A program made the position numbers and the translations under genes. Shown here in pieces: positions 34,922 through 46,769 of a stretch of DNA of 64,000 bases. Position 1 is the first letter of the stretch; every line of letters starts with the position of its first letter. Location: contig JAYGXS010000003.1 of NCBI GenBank assembly GCA_036362985.1, forward strand, positions 33,929,801-33,993,800. The letters run 5' to 3'. This DNA is from Ligula intestinalis (taxonomy: Eukaryota > Platyhelminthes > Cestoda > Diphyllobothriidea > Diphyllobothriidae). A model generated the notes under the pieces. It saw only the letters and a program-made list of their open reading frames with translations. It was not told the DNA's origin and searched no databases.

Positions 34922-35150
34922 GTGTTCATATATGAAGGACACCTTGAGTGCATAGTTCCACGCGCTGTACCTTCGACATTTTCTTGCCCGTTGACTCCCA
35001 TGGACGCGTTCCGAAAAAAATTCTACTTCGTTCAGTTCAACTGCACAAAAGGCCACCCGAGGGAGGTGCTGAAAAGCCGGTTTGCGGTATTCTACATATT
35101 TACTTCGTCTTCAGTGTCCTGCGAGTGGATTTCTGGCTCCACATATGCTG
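34922..35150 (+). pseudogene. Possible decayed or diverged domain exon
   Basis: One open frame reads ECIVPRAVPSTFSCPLT, then KKFYFVQFNCTKGHP, then SSVSCEWISG. The order (V-x-P, C, F-x-x-x-x-C-T, C-x-W) loosely follows the C-terminal half of the cysteine-rich domain at 61.2 kb (ITPASATMPIPLC, FEGIQCTSSVPG, CQWEF). It lacks clear splice sites and could be chance. Confidence 0.25.
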
Positions 35151-35494
35151 CCATTCATCCACTTCCCGTGAACTATTATGCACGAGTCAGCAAGAGAAAC
35201 GCTTTCCATACGCAAAGGGATTACTGTCTATGCATTTTGTCGCCTTTCTGATTAACAGTCAGATTCAGTATTGAAAAAGTGCGAGAAAAGGACAGAAAAT
35301 CAACTAGCCTACCTGCCCTAATAAAAACTCGCTTGATTTAGAGAAGTAACACAGATGTGCTCTGTTTAAGTTGTTGAACATCTTTATGAATTTATGTGAA
35401 TTCATAATACTAGGAAGAAGAATGAAGAACGAAATCCTTTCCAAGTACGCAGTCTAGAAAGCCTGTTGGATAAGATCACCACACGAAAGGTGAT

Positions 35495-35716
35495 ATGGGC
35501 GGCAGTTCGTGTCGCCCAGGTGTACATATCTTCCTAAGAAGGCCTCTTAAACTGAATTTGGCTATTTCACTGCCAGAGGAACACATTAGCGTTAACGGTA
35601 CTGTATTGGAAACATCCCGTAGCCTTTACCTGGTTATGAGGTCACATTATGATTCCAACGTCGATTCTGACGAGTTCAACTGTGCGGTCCACAGCAGGCT
35701 GGCGCCGGAACAGTGA
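35495..35716 (+). other. Unassigned ORF of 73 codons, possible terminal exon
   Basis: A GTCGCCCAG acceptor at 35520 would open the frame in phase 1. The translation looks protein-like (LNLAISLPEEHISVNGTVLE) and ends at TGA 35714-35716. It could be the last exon of copy A, but no homology supports this and no AATAAA is seen close downstream. Confidence 0.2.
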
Positions 35717-37255
35717 CTTACGCACGAAGTAGTTTAAGTTATAGCAGGTTACATTTCTTTCTACCACACTCTCTCCTCGCTCAACCGCGTGAACCCGGTG
35801 TCAATATAAAGTCAAGAAGGCCGGAGGCAGCATCGGACATAGAGGGTTGGTGTGGCATGAGGCTTCCCCCACAGCACCCCCCATGTTCGACATTTGTTAT
35901 GGAAACGCAACCCTAATACCGTCTGCCCTGTCCTGATCTTGCCTCGTTTAGATCCAGCACACGTACCACGCGGCCCGGTTAGGGGGTACATAACGCGTCA
36001 CAAGTACATGGAGTGCAAACTGGGTGACAATCCTTACAAAGCACAAACATGCAGTACTTATGGTATACTATCTACTGGCCTTAGTAAGCATGATTATTAA
36101 AAATTAGCACTTTGAGTATAGGCACGTACCTATAGCAGCAGTATTTTAGCCCGTACCTAGTAGAAACATACACAGCTCAATGGATAGAGTTGAGGATGCG
36201 GAAACCGAGGCAAACGCTACTGTGCTCCGGACCACAAGCATGTGCTTACCCGAAATAGTTAAACCCAGAGTCATACTCCTTGTTGCGACCAAGAGGATGT
36301 ATTTCCCAAGCATTGGCTTAATCACTGTCACCTCTGACAGATGGTGGCGTCAGCGCCAGCACCAGTTCTACTGCACTCCTTGCCGAGATTGAGGGTGATA
36401 TGAGCCCAGTGCTGACTTTAATCAGCGTCACTTTTAACTTGCAAAACAGTCATTAGTAGTACCAGCAAATAATATCACTAAGCTACACCCTATTTAGTAG
36501 TATTAGGCGTAGCAGTATGGGTAGTAGCAGTACAAATCCTGGTTTACTAAAGTCAGCCTAGACCCTTACAGTAGGTTAGTGAGGGTAGACAGTGCAGTAG
36601 TACCCGCGCAAAGTCTACTGTCGCCAAAGGCCGAGTTTAGACGATGTTTCAGGCTGCATTGGAGAAAGCGGCTTCTGCCCAAAGCCTGCTTCGGTTATCT
36701 CGATGTCGGTCTTCTCACCTGTCAAAGTGGTTATGGGTTAGAGTTGGGTAGATTGCGGCGTATCTACTTTCACTATACCTGACCACAGTCACCTGCTTTC
36801 GGGAAAATGGTGGACATCTTCCCTTGCGATGGTCAAACCAACACACATGGAATCTACAACCGACTTAATTGTAAGGCAGCTTTGATAGCTCGTGAAAAAC
36901 CTGCTAAGGATAGTATGGCTGAACGAAATGATCATTCTGGTTTTCTTGTTTTGCCACTGTCCGTTCAGTTCCTTTCAGCGGCCAAGGCTGCCACCGGCTG
37001 TGTGTAACTCGGTGCATTCAGTGCCCGATCTTTGTTTCCACCATCTAAGGTCTGTCTTGCTGGGGCGGAATTTTACCCTCAAAAGATTAAAATTAATTTA
37101 AAGCTGTGTAAGTTTCATTAACTTGGACAAATTCCACTCATGACTTTCTACCACCTGTTATCGGTACCCTGCTGAACACATGGGAACCAAGAAATGATGT
37201 ATAGGGCATTCTCCGAACTGCTAACTTGAGTGCGGTTGCAATGTTGACTAGCAGG
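35717..37255. other. No gene recognised; TAG-rich tract
   Basis: 36120-36180 and 36450-36610 are rich in imperfect TAG/GTA triplets (TAGTAGTATTAGGCGTAGCA). No ORF with recognisable content. Confidence 0.35.
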
Positions 37256-37324
37256 ATGAAAATGTTCAGCTTATTAATGTGTGTTAGTTACGCGGCTATT
37301 GCTTGCGGGTCTGTCAGGAGGTAG
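37256..37324 (+). other. Short signal-peptide-like ORF
   Basis: ATG opens a 22-codon frame, MKMFSLLMCVSYAAIACG and a few more residues, which resembles a secretion signal. A GTAGTA follows GGAG and could be a donor, but in phase 2, unlike the other exons of this locus. It has no paralogue in the window. It could be a small first exon or chance. Confidence 0.2.
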
Positions 37325-38539
37325 TAAATCGTGCAGAGGATGTTTATGTTTGATTTGGCCTTGTAAAACTAACCTTATTTCCTCATTTTTTGTGGGGACA
37401 AACGTCTGCTTTAAAAGTTGTGTATTAATGATGCGAATCTTAAGAACGTATAGCCGTGAAGATCCTCATGGAGTCTGTGTTATTATACACTCGCATAAAT
37501 GCCCGTAATTTAGCGGAATCGCGATATACAAACCTGTTTAGTGCGGCGAGTTTCTTGTCATCAGTCATTAAGAATCTGTCCAGTAACAGTAGTCTTAAGC
37601 TTAATCATAGGCTGAAGTTGCGGACAGAGGGGACCAGTCGGTCGAAAGCAGAGTGCGTTTCCCTTAATGAGCCTGCAAACTGAAGGATACCATCAATGTT
37701 GTCTACTGTCACGGACGGGCTTGTTCTACTTAGAAGCCGTTATAGAATGAAGTGACGTTCACGGCCCCGAATATATCACAGACTTAGATGACACCGCGTT
37801 GTTCCACACCAGCATTCATATTTTCGCCCTTTACGCAGACTTTGATTAGTACTCATTAACAGTTCATCCTGACTAAATTCGCCAGATTGGCGCATATTTT
37901 GAGTCTACGGGATGTTCTTAAGGCGAATTTTTGATTGGATTGAACGATAAATCAGACGTGGGTTACGGAACTGCCTTGTAATGGAGGCGTTGCTTTTTTA
38001 CCAATACTTCCAAAGCGTACTGCCCCGTCAAGTCAGCCTACTTTCTTCTCGTGTTTGGAGCTGCGCACTTGTTTGAGGAGAGCACCTGGGGATATCTTCG
38101 CTGACACACTCGGTGGACGAGTGGTCTTGCAGTCGTAGACTACCGTCCTTTATATTGTGTTGAAAAATTAAGATCCACAGATTGCTTTTCAGTCTTATGA
38201 GAGGAACTACGTGTGAGACAGTTGCAGAAATGTAAAACTAAACCGCCCTAAAATTATCTGGAACCAATTGTTGTGGACTGCGGATAGGAGTCAAGGTTTA
38301 TCCACTCGCTTCCTTTTTGGATTCCAGTTGCAGTAGACTCGGGGTAGTCATACACAGGTGTTTGCTCCGGATCAGCTGCGGTACACGTCACATTGAACGC
38401 ATTCAGCGCTGACAAGCTGAACTGTTGGTAAAGGGTTCTTCTAAACACCATAATCGTACACTTAGTGAATTTAAGGTTTTATTTTAGACTCTTGGTGTAT
38501 AAATTATGGCAAATGTTACTCTGCGCAAATTCCAAAAAA
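37325..38539. other. No gene recognised
   Basis: Chance ORFs only. A minus-strand frame (38451-38254) has a weak internal echo (YPESTATG, YPQSTTIG), but no splice or homology support. Confidence 0.35.
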
Positions 38540-38700
38540 ACAGTTTTTGAGATGATAATGATTTGATCACGAGAACAAGACCTTTATCCACATTACGTAT
38601 TGACATCCGTCGCGGATTCTTCATCGGAACCATTAGCAGAAACAGTAGAAGCTGCCGTTTATGTTACAGGGCCCGGTAAATGTAGCTTATTTAGGCCCAC
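38540..38700 (-). mobile_element. Possible solo PLE terminal repeat
   Basis: TTTGATCACGAGAACAAGAC, then a CTTTAT block and GCGGATTCTTCATCGGAACC, follow the layout of PLE ends elsewhere (GCGATCACTGGAACAAGGAC, TTTATT, GGATTCC). The match is diverged. Confidence 0.35.
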
Positions 38701-40248
38701 TCATACACCCCTAGTCCCAACATTTTGTCCTGCAAAAACGGTGACTATAGAATTTTGGGGGATGGGGAAATAGGATAGGCAGAGAAGGAAATTTTTCGAA
38801 GTGTAAAGTAAAGAAATGTAGTTGAACTTGCTTCCAGCGACCGCTGGAAGTCAGTTGTTCTGCATGTAACTTGAAGGTGTGCGCGGCGCTTCGCACCGCG
38901 GACTATAGTAGTCTAACTCCGGAACGATAAGTTGAACCTCAGGTAAGGTGAAGTAGACGACCTCCTAACTACTGTTTCAATTTTTCGGGAAATTCAAGAA
39001 ACCTGCAATTTGATAATCGGGTTTCTCCGCAATAAGTTGAATGATAATTGAGGTTAGGAAAGTCTGCAGATAGAAGCTACCAAGACTTATAAATGCAGTA
39101 AAATAAAAATACATTAAGAATTTATTACTGTATGTACATTCCATTGCGTGTCCTAATTCCTCCCCCATAACACCCTATAGCTACCGTTTTCCGTGGGAAA
39201 ACATACCGGGAGTAAGGATTAATTATCGGGCCTACATACGCTATTGTTATCCAGGGCCCTTTAAACACTGAAGTTATTTGCCGACCGCATTGAATCTTAC
39301 AGAGGGTATCGTTTGACGATGCATGCAGCCGAATACCACGTTACACGACACCTGGGAACAAAAGCATCCTCTATCAGTTACATTCAAATAACAGCTTCTC
39401 TGTGTAGGTCTTGCGCATTATCTACGTTTGAAATGTGAACGTATTACTTCCCCGAAAAACCGAGGTAATTGATATATTTCTGGTGAAGGCAATTTAGTTG
39501 TAGACAGTCTTCTCAATTACCCCTCAGAAAGGACTTTCGTGTGCTGATTATTGCGATGGTCCCGATTCGGATCAAAACATTCAGTTCGATAAATATCGTT
39601 TCAGCGACCAATTTTTTCTGCTGAGCAACACTTGTGTGTAAAATTTTGCCTCGGTGCCCATCCGGATCGAGGTGGAAATCGATGCATGGTTCTTGCGAAC
39701 TTTAGGCTACAGGGCCCGATTCACGTAGTCAAACAGCAAATTGGAACCACATGGCAGGTTGAGTGTCTGATTCTTTGATACCGTTCAAATTCCAGTAGTA
39801 ACTACGAGGTAAAGCTAAATCAGGAGGTTAGTCAACTTACGGGTCACCATGTGCACCAGTGGAAATCTGGACACGATCCCTGGGAATACCGTAACTCATC
39901 AAAATACACGAGGGTTTTTGGCTGGCATTGTCAGGTGAGATCTCCTGTTTCACACTACCAATGAATAGACCAGTAAGCTGTAAGCAAACGGGGGAGGGAA
40001 GGACTTCCTGTATGCAGGACTACCAGTGATGCATACAATTTGCCTCAGATACTAAATGATCCTACATGTTTCATAATCAGAGGTTTGACTGCTGAGTTCT
40101 GATGTTTCATGTGTTGTCGTCGCATATGTTAGGGCTCGTGTACAACCTGAAGCCAATTAATAACTCTATAAGTCTATCATTCGATCTATCTTAGAAATTC
40201 CGATGCTTGACCACTCAGGTCCCCAGCTTAGATTGTTGCTCCCTGCTG
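38701..40248. other. No gene recognised; upstream region of copy B
   Basis: AT-rich and without identifiable exon or repeat. It precedes the second signal-peptide exon and may contain its promoter. Confidence 0.35.
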
Positions 40249-40516
40249 ATGACTCTTCTTTTTCTCCTGTTTGATTACACAGCTTTCGCAGATGGCAGCC
40301 GGTGGTGCGTTGATGGCAAACGCGTCTGTTACATAACCTACGCTGACCTGGACAAATACCTGAGTCATTTTCAAACGTCAGGTCATGTGCAATACGAGCC
40401 CTCGGGCCAAAAACTCCAGGTTGCATGGGGCTCTCCACACACTAACACGTTATCCGGTGGGACCTATAAGGTGCTACGCCCTGGAGTGTCGAGACAGGAA
40501 GCGATGATTCTTTACA
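40249..40516 (+). CDS. Exon 1 of secreted-protein gene, copy B (signal peptide)
   Basis: Starts at the in-frame ATG 40249; a TAG at 40192 closes the frame upstream, and no other in-frame ATG lies between. MTLLFLLFDYTAFA is a short but plausible signal peptide, with the mature chain starting near DGSRWC. The exon ends before a GTATGT donor in phase 1 (268 bases). Motifs shared with the copy A exon are WC-x(5)-VC-x-I-x-Y-x(2)-LD-x-YL-x-H. The next exon in phase is 43021-43386. This is the likeliest first exon of the large cysteine-rich gene that continues to 61.7 kb. Confidence 0.75.
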
Positions 40517-40907
40517 GTATGTCATTTGCTTAATATTTTCTTTCGTCTGCCTACTGTACCTGGCTGAAAAATCCCCTTATGGAGGACTACTAAGGACTAG
40601 CTTGACGTAGGACAGTATAAGGATATATTGAGTCAGCGATTAGAAGGAAAAACTCAATAAACTAAAAAACTACATAAAACTACTAAAAACTACAAATGTC
40701 CGATATTACTGCTACCATCGGCGCATATGCTGCTATTGAACGTTACTGCAACAATGTGCCTGCTTAGAAAAATTTATTAATCAATGTATTTCGCAATTTT
40801 TTGCCAACGTATGAACTTGGAAAAAAGACAGGAAAGCATCTTTTACTGCATCTTTCAGAAGGTTTCAGGATGAAGATTGTGATGTTGATAATGATGTTGT
40901 TGTTGTC

Positions 40908-40958
<51 letters not shown>

Positions 40959-43020
40959 AATGATGAGGAGGAGGAGGAGGAGGATGAGGATCATGCTCAT
41001 GATCTTGATCATGGTGCGACTTCGAGCCCCATAGAAATGAGTCGGCGCTCATCAGGAAAATAATCAAATGTTCAATCGTTGTGTTCATAGATACAATGAG
41101 CTTGGTCTCACACATACCTCAATTGAATGGGTTGCCACCTGTGACGTCCATGCACACTCCGATTTAATTGATTTTATGTAACTATTTCCTATACTTGAAG
41201 CGTAAATGCTAGATAAAAGCTCGACCACATTTTCTAAACTTTCTTTATATAAATAGCACGGCTGCGAGGGATTTGGTTCATAAACAAATTCCATGTGTGC
41301 TTTCTATTAGATACCCCGACTTTCTTCAATTTTAGCTCTTTAATTTCCTCAGAATGTAAGCTCTAACTTGGAGTATTTAGGTAAGTTCGACTGTCTGTAG
41401 ACTCAACCCGAATATTTGGCTAAAGTCCAGCTACCACCGCAGGTTAATCAGATTATATTTACACATTGCTGACAGGCAGTATTATACAATAAGTAATTGT
41501 TTACTACATATGCTAACAGCACATGTACTGGCTTCCAGCGCAGACATGTATTTTGCCTATATACAGTACGGTGAGGGCTGCAAGCCAAATGCCGCCATTT
41601 GTGAAAGACTGGTAATCACTCGCAAACCAACACTAAGCAGGGTTGCAATACTGATTATCGTACAGCCTAATCTCAATTCTTTTCGAACAACTTGCTCAAA
41701 GTGGGAAAAGTTGTACAACTGCTAACCTGCCCTGCTTTATACTTCTATTAAGTTGTTTGAAAGTCTCCGCAGTGTCTGCAAGAGCCAGATAGTATCGTTG
41801 ATACAATGCCTTACGACAACTTCAAAATCAGTCTGCTCTCTAAAATACCTCTTAAAAAGGAGATTTTTGCATTATCATCGCGTGGGAATTAGTCTTCACA
41901 AACTCTCGGGGAATTTTACCTCAAACCTCCATCTTCTGATACAAACGACTAATTTTACCGGTATGTTTGGCTATTTTTGGAACCATGCGTTTTCTCCGGA
42001 CATTAAATGGTCCTCCTTAAACTTTGAAAATTTAAGTTTTCTCCTCAGCTGGAGTCCCGGCACCGATTCCTTGTAAGGAGCACCACAGTTACAGATAACT
42101 CCAGGTTTGTGTAAAATTAAAGAAAGCTAAAGTGGTTTACCTAAAAAGTAAACAAAAACTGAGAAAACTAAAAGAAAACTTACGTAAGAAAGGCCGTAGA
42201 AATAGTATGTATAAACGCACTGCTATCTACGATTAGATAAAATAGCAAAACAAAATGAACTCCCTATAACGGAATAAAAAGGTTGTTATGTATAGTTAAC
42301 TAAAGAGTGTTCCTTCCATGAAATAACTGCCGCATTCCCGGGAGCATTTCGAGTGAATTCCCATGGACTGAAGTGAGCCACTATGGCTGCTGTGACAATG
42401 TTTATCTGAAGGCTTTTGTGCAGACGCGTTGGTGGATGCTCACCAAAGTAAGTATGTTCGAGCGGCATTACTGGATTACACAAAAAGCCCTTTTACAAAT
42501 GGTTTAGTTCATACTGTACGATTTGAAACAGTATAAACACGTCCCAAAAATAATTAAATAGGTTCCTCAAAACACCCCTCAACACAACGTTTCAGCTTAA
42601 ATGGTTCTCGCGAGTGTGTTTGCACCTAAATTGGCCTTGGTAATTTTTAAAGTCGATAAGCGTGAATGGAATTCCAATTTTAAGCCAAGTATATTGAGTA
42701 TACATTTTAGATAAGCAGACTTAATTTTTGTGAAATTTTGAAAAAACCGCTAAATATCGACCTTTTCGATTATTCTGTCAGTTTGCTCAAATAACAAAAT
42801 AAATTCACATTTTCAGTGGTTGTCGCGCGTTAAATCACTGTTTCTGCGAAACGGCTTCAGCCAGATAACCATTCATGCGTTTCTGTTCTCCTACGATAAA
42901 GGCTAGACATTATTTTCTATCCGCAAGCTTAAACCAAACATAATTACATCTGCAAACATAGGCGGAATATAAATCACCAGTGCATATTTAGTACAGCACA
43001 GGCATTTTTTCCCAATACAG
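40517..43020 (+). other. Predicted intron 1 of copy B
   Basis: Contains a (GAT)n microsatellite and chance ORFs. The frame at 41510-41725 has several cysteines, but its borders and phase do not fit the locus, so I leave it unassigned. Confidence 0.45.
40907..40987. repeat. (GAT)n/(GAG)n microsatellite
   Basis: About 17 GAT/ATG units grading into GAG units. The three overlapping ORFs here (poly-Met, poly-Ile and poly-His) are artefacts of the repeat. Confidence 0.9.
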
Positions 43021-43386
43021 AAACATTTCCGGGGAAAATCTCCATCGTTTTCGAACCTCAGCTGTCGGATGTTGCACATGTTGGCTCCTGGTACACCGCT
43101 TACGTCAGCCTGGAGGTCGATCCGGCTAACCCACATTTCCAAATATGGCTTAAGTCGGCGGAGGTCGGAAGCGGATCGTACTATATATATGTGAACAATC
43201 GAAAGGTATATGTGAAAGAAAACCACGATGGGCGGCCATATGTGACGTCGGCTGATTTAGATTTTCTCACATACAACAGGGACCATCAGCAATTTAAAAT
43301 TAAGGGTACATCATTTGCCGGCCAATACAGCATCATAGTAACGACCTTGCATACTCGGCACACCTTCAGCTTTCGAATCGCTGAAC
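43021..43386 (+). CDS. Exon 2 of secreted-protein gene, copy B
   Basis: 366 bases (122 codons) between a TTTTTTCCCAATACAG acceptor and a GTAAGT donor, both phase 1. It is cysteine-free, like the paralogue at 32628-32996, with which it shares WYTAYVSLEV (TYTAVLSMNV), FQIWLKS (FKIWLAS) and KVYVKE (HVHVKE). It joins exon 40249-40516 as A|AA. The fold is probably beta-rich, judged from alternating hydrophobics. I do not recognise the family. Confidence 0.8.
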
Positions 43387-45439
43387 GTAAGTTGCCTTTT
43401 TGTTGTATACCTCAATGAAATTTACAAAGATCATATGAAATTTCGATCACTTGTTCCTAAGGCCCCTTTACACATGTAAAAATCACCCGCACATCCGGCC
43501 AACCATGTGCTATCTACTAGGGACCGTTTGACCGGGGTTACATTTCGAGCTAACTTTTGAATACTCTGAACTATAACTTGCATTCAGACAAATCAGATGT
43601 TTAAGCAAAATAACCTTCTCGGCTTTGTTCGACTGGTCTACAATTAATCATGCTAGCTGTTATTTTGGCTGCACTTAGACTTGAAAAGTAGCTTTCTAAA
43701 TTCACCGTGTGATCTAATCATATTTTACATATGATTAGATTAGAAAAGTACACTGAGGTTAATCATTTGATGGTATCTTTATTAGCACTACGAAAAACTG
43801 GCAAAAATTTCTAGGGAATTTTGCCATCCGGCATGTAGCCCAAATGCAAGCTTGAATCTTCTGCCTTTTTAATAGTAATCATGCATGGAATATAGCAGTA
43901 TGTTGAGTAACTAATCAGTTTATAAGTCATGTGCACATCAAAAATGTTCATAAATTTTTTCAATTTCCTGTCAGCAAATCTAAAGGTTAAACTACGGCGA
44001 AATTGGTGATAGATTTTCTGTTTAGCTCGCTAAGTTGACCAGCATTTTGAGGGAAGATAGTCTATATAAGCTTATGATAAAGAAGGCCGTCCTCGGCTAG
44101 AGGGCAACGAGATCCGATGCGAAAAATGAGAAGTAGAGATGTTCTTATTATACCATTGTGAGAGACATTACCATAGTGCATATTATGGGTGCAGTTTCAT
44201 GTTCGCCGTCATTAGGCGAGCGTGAAAATCGTAAACAACCTGTCTCAGCCGAGGTTTAGCCGTGAGGAGAGACCTCGAGCAAACGATGACTAGAAATTCG
44301 ATGCATCAAAACAGAGGAATATCCGGACAAATCTAGCCTGTAAGGCTTCCAGACAAGTGGCATAATAGCCTCAAAATGAATAAGGCTGTCCAAGCAACAT
44401 TATGGCTTCAAATACAAAGTAGTTATTGGAGGCTGGGAAGGCACTGTTTCGATTAACTTGAACTAAATACTGGCAGCTGTTAGTACACGGTCACGTGAGG
44501 TAGTGCATACGTCAGATTACTAATAGGGTGCATAAAGGAACCGGATGTAGTGTGCCACTTTCAACTTTGTCGACTAATCTGAAGGTGAGTGGCAAAAGTA
44601 AATGGAAGACTGCATTTATTTCCCCAAATAATTGAGCAAAAACTAAATCAAATGAAAAATAGTGAAGCTGCCTGTAATCTGGGGAATAGAGGCCTTTCAT
44701 TAACCCCCATTCGATGTTTGGCGGTGCTGTCGCCTTTGGGCTTAACAGTTGCAAATAAAGAATTCACCAGGCACAGTAGCGTATAAAAAAATATGTAGTC
44801 TGGTGACATCGTGTACGTGCATATGCCTGACATATTTTTAACTGCATTTCATAACTAAAATAACAATGCTCGTCGGATCTTCTCAACTAATTCCTCAAAA
44901 TACATGGACTGCCCCGAAAGGACAAAAATAGATTTAGTGTCACAATAACAACGTCGTGTCCAGTAGCATTTTCTTTTAACTTTAAAACAGTTTCTCGCAA
45001 GCGCATAGCGAAACTGTAAGCAGTGCTCAGTGTCTCTTTTCAATGTAACCTTGAGAACGAATTAAGATCGAATAAACGAAGCAACGATCATGATCTGCAC
45101 TCCTGGGTGTGTCAGTATTGTCAAAATCATGTAACATAGGAAAACCAAACGAACTTTTTTCATCATAAGTGAATGAATGATTCAATGACGGTATCAACGC
45201 AATACATGGGATTTAGTAGTGTTTACACCCGAGAAGACCAAAGGGCGAATAGCCTCATCTGCTGGCCAACATGAGTTGTTAATGCCACGATGCTACAGAA
45301 TAACAAGAGGATTGAAAAGAAGGATGTACACTTGACTTCATAAAAAGTATAATCCTAAATATACCTTTAATCAAGACGATGTGAGAGGTAACGAGGATTT
45401 ATAAGCGTTAAGGCGAATACGGTTTACCTGAAAACCTTT
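43387..45439 (+). other. Predicted intron 2 of copy B, first part
   Basis: AT-rich. 44680-44760 is an old repeat also seen at 27540-27610. No exon is supported. Confidence 0.4.
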
Positions 45440-45850
45440 ACTCTTCCAGACCCTGGTTCCTTAGGAGAAGTCTTGGGAAAGCAGAGTAGACGGAGCAGTG
45501 TATTGTTTACAGAAATGTTGGGGGAAAAGTTACCAATTGGTCTTGCAAGGCGTCTGACCGTGAGGCCAGTGGGAGAAGGCGGCGTCACCGCGACCGCGAC
45601 GCTCCCAGGTAGAATTCCAAGTGTCCTCTCACCGCAGTTATCGCGGGTGGCCAACGAATACTCGTTTTGTCTCGGTAGACTGATGGTAATTGGTTGCCTC
45701 GGCGAGATTAAGCCGTGTGTGTCAGTAGATGGGAACGGACAGGGGTGCCGGCAAGTGGCGCCTGACCGCAGGCGGCATTTGGCGCGTAGGCCAAACGCGT
45801 CATCCGTCAGATCTTGGATTCCAAGTGGCTGCTAGGGCCACTACAGATGT
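45440..45850 (+). repeat. Dispersed repeat R1, copy 3
   Basis: Direct copy of the repeat at 2255-2690 with the same start (CAGACCCTGGTTCCTTAGGA) and end (GGATTCCAAGTGGCTGC). It lies in the intron before the cysteine-rich exons. Confidence 0.55.
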
Positions 45851-46041
45851 ACCGCGCGCTAGATACTTTTTCGTGGCGACAAAACAGCCAGCATTCTAGG
45901 CAGCTAAACATCGCCAATCATAGAAATAATCACCTGACATTCTCCTCCAGCTGCTTGAACTAAAATTTAAAAAATGCATTATGCTGTAACAAACCGGTCG
46001 CAGATTTTTTTAACGCGTTCTTTTTCTTCCATTCGAATTAG

Positions 46042-46350
46042 CTTGTCGTAACTGGTTCAAGGGTGAGTTCAGTTTTCCAAATCTCGGCAGCCGGACGTTT
46101 ACAGACTACTGCTCCTATGTGAAAAATGTAATTCTGCAATTCGGTGTGATTGGCGAACCCGAACGATGTACAGTACCAGGTCTAGATGGTTTCTCATGTT
46201 CACGAAAGAGGGGAGGCTACACCGAAGAGTACATGATAAAATGTCAGAAGAAGGTTGGGCAGGACCGAACAAGAGAATTAAAAATGATTCCACTCACATT
46301 AAGGAGTCCATACTGCTGGGGAAGAATGGAAGTTGATGTATCCAATATCC
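46042..46350 (+). CDS. Exon 3: short form of the cysteine-rich domain
   Basis: 309 bases (103 codons) between a pyrimidine-rich CATTCGAATTAG acceptor and a GTAAGT donor, both phase 1. Six cysteines are present. DYCSYVKNVILQFGVIGEPE resembles FFCRSSVDLICQADGEPE of the exon at 54266, and the end, YCWGRMEVDV, resembles the closing C-x-W-x-F-x-V of the longer exons. So it is the C-terminal half of the same domain, without the opening C-x-G-x-x-C part. It follows exon 43021-43386 in frame (C|CT). It can splice either to 46489 (short terminal exon) or to 51512 (first long domain exon), since all are phase 1. Confidence 0.7.
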
Positions 46351-46488
46351 GTAAGTCTGAATTTAATAAATACATGTGTATATGTCCCATTTCTTTCGTA
46401 CGAATGCACTGGTAAAATGAAGACTTACTGGCATAGCAAACACGGGGCTTCTATTATTTTCTCAGTGTCTTATTTGCCCTTTGCGCAG

Positions 46489-46565
46489 ACAGATCTGTTG
46501 TACGGCGAAATATGCAGAAGAGCTCAGCTGACAACTCCATACCAAAATGGACGTTTTTTGTTTGA
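46489..46565 (+). CDS. Possible alternative terminal exon
   Basis: A TTTGCCCTTTGCGCAG acceptor opens a phase 1 frame of about 25 codons ending in KWTFFV and TGA (46563-46565). An AATAAA lies at 46758. Used after exon 46042-46350 it would give a short secreted protein of roughly 340 residues. The closing W-x-F-x-V echo may be chance in such a short exon. Confidence 0.35.
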
Positions 46566-46757
46566 CACAGGCCTTTCTTTCACAAGGAAAGTATCTGAAT
46601 CTTTCAAGTGAATCTGAAGGTCCAGGTTCTGGTCCGGCAATCACCTGCGCCAGGAAAATTTCCATGATTTTCTTCAGGTTAACTTGAAAAACCTTGGTTT
46701 TCGATGTTGCTGGCGTAGAAAAGGTTCCAGAACTTTTATATGACGCATGCAATTTAC

Positions 46758-46763
46758 AATAAA
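46758..46763 (+). terminator. Possible polyadenylation signal
   Basis: AATAAA about 195 bases after the TGA of the candidate terminal exon. Such hexamers are common in AT-rich DNA. Confidence 0.3.
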
Positions 46764-46769
46764 ACGTAA

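Noticed and set aside
36450..36610. TAG-rich tract as a satellite or regulatory array
   Set aside because: The triplets are imperfect and irregular; I can support only low complexity.
40764..41115. Three overlapping ORFs rich in Ile, Met or His
   Set aside because: They are translations of the (GAT)n/(GAG)n microsatellite on both strands.
41510..41725. 71-codon ORF with several cysteines inside the copy B intron
   Set aside because: Cysteine spacing does not match either module, and borders do not fit phase 1 on both sides.
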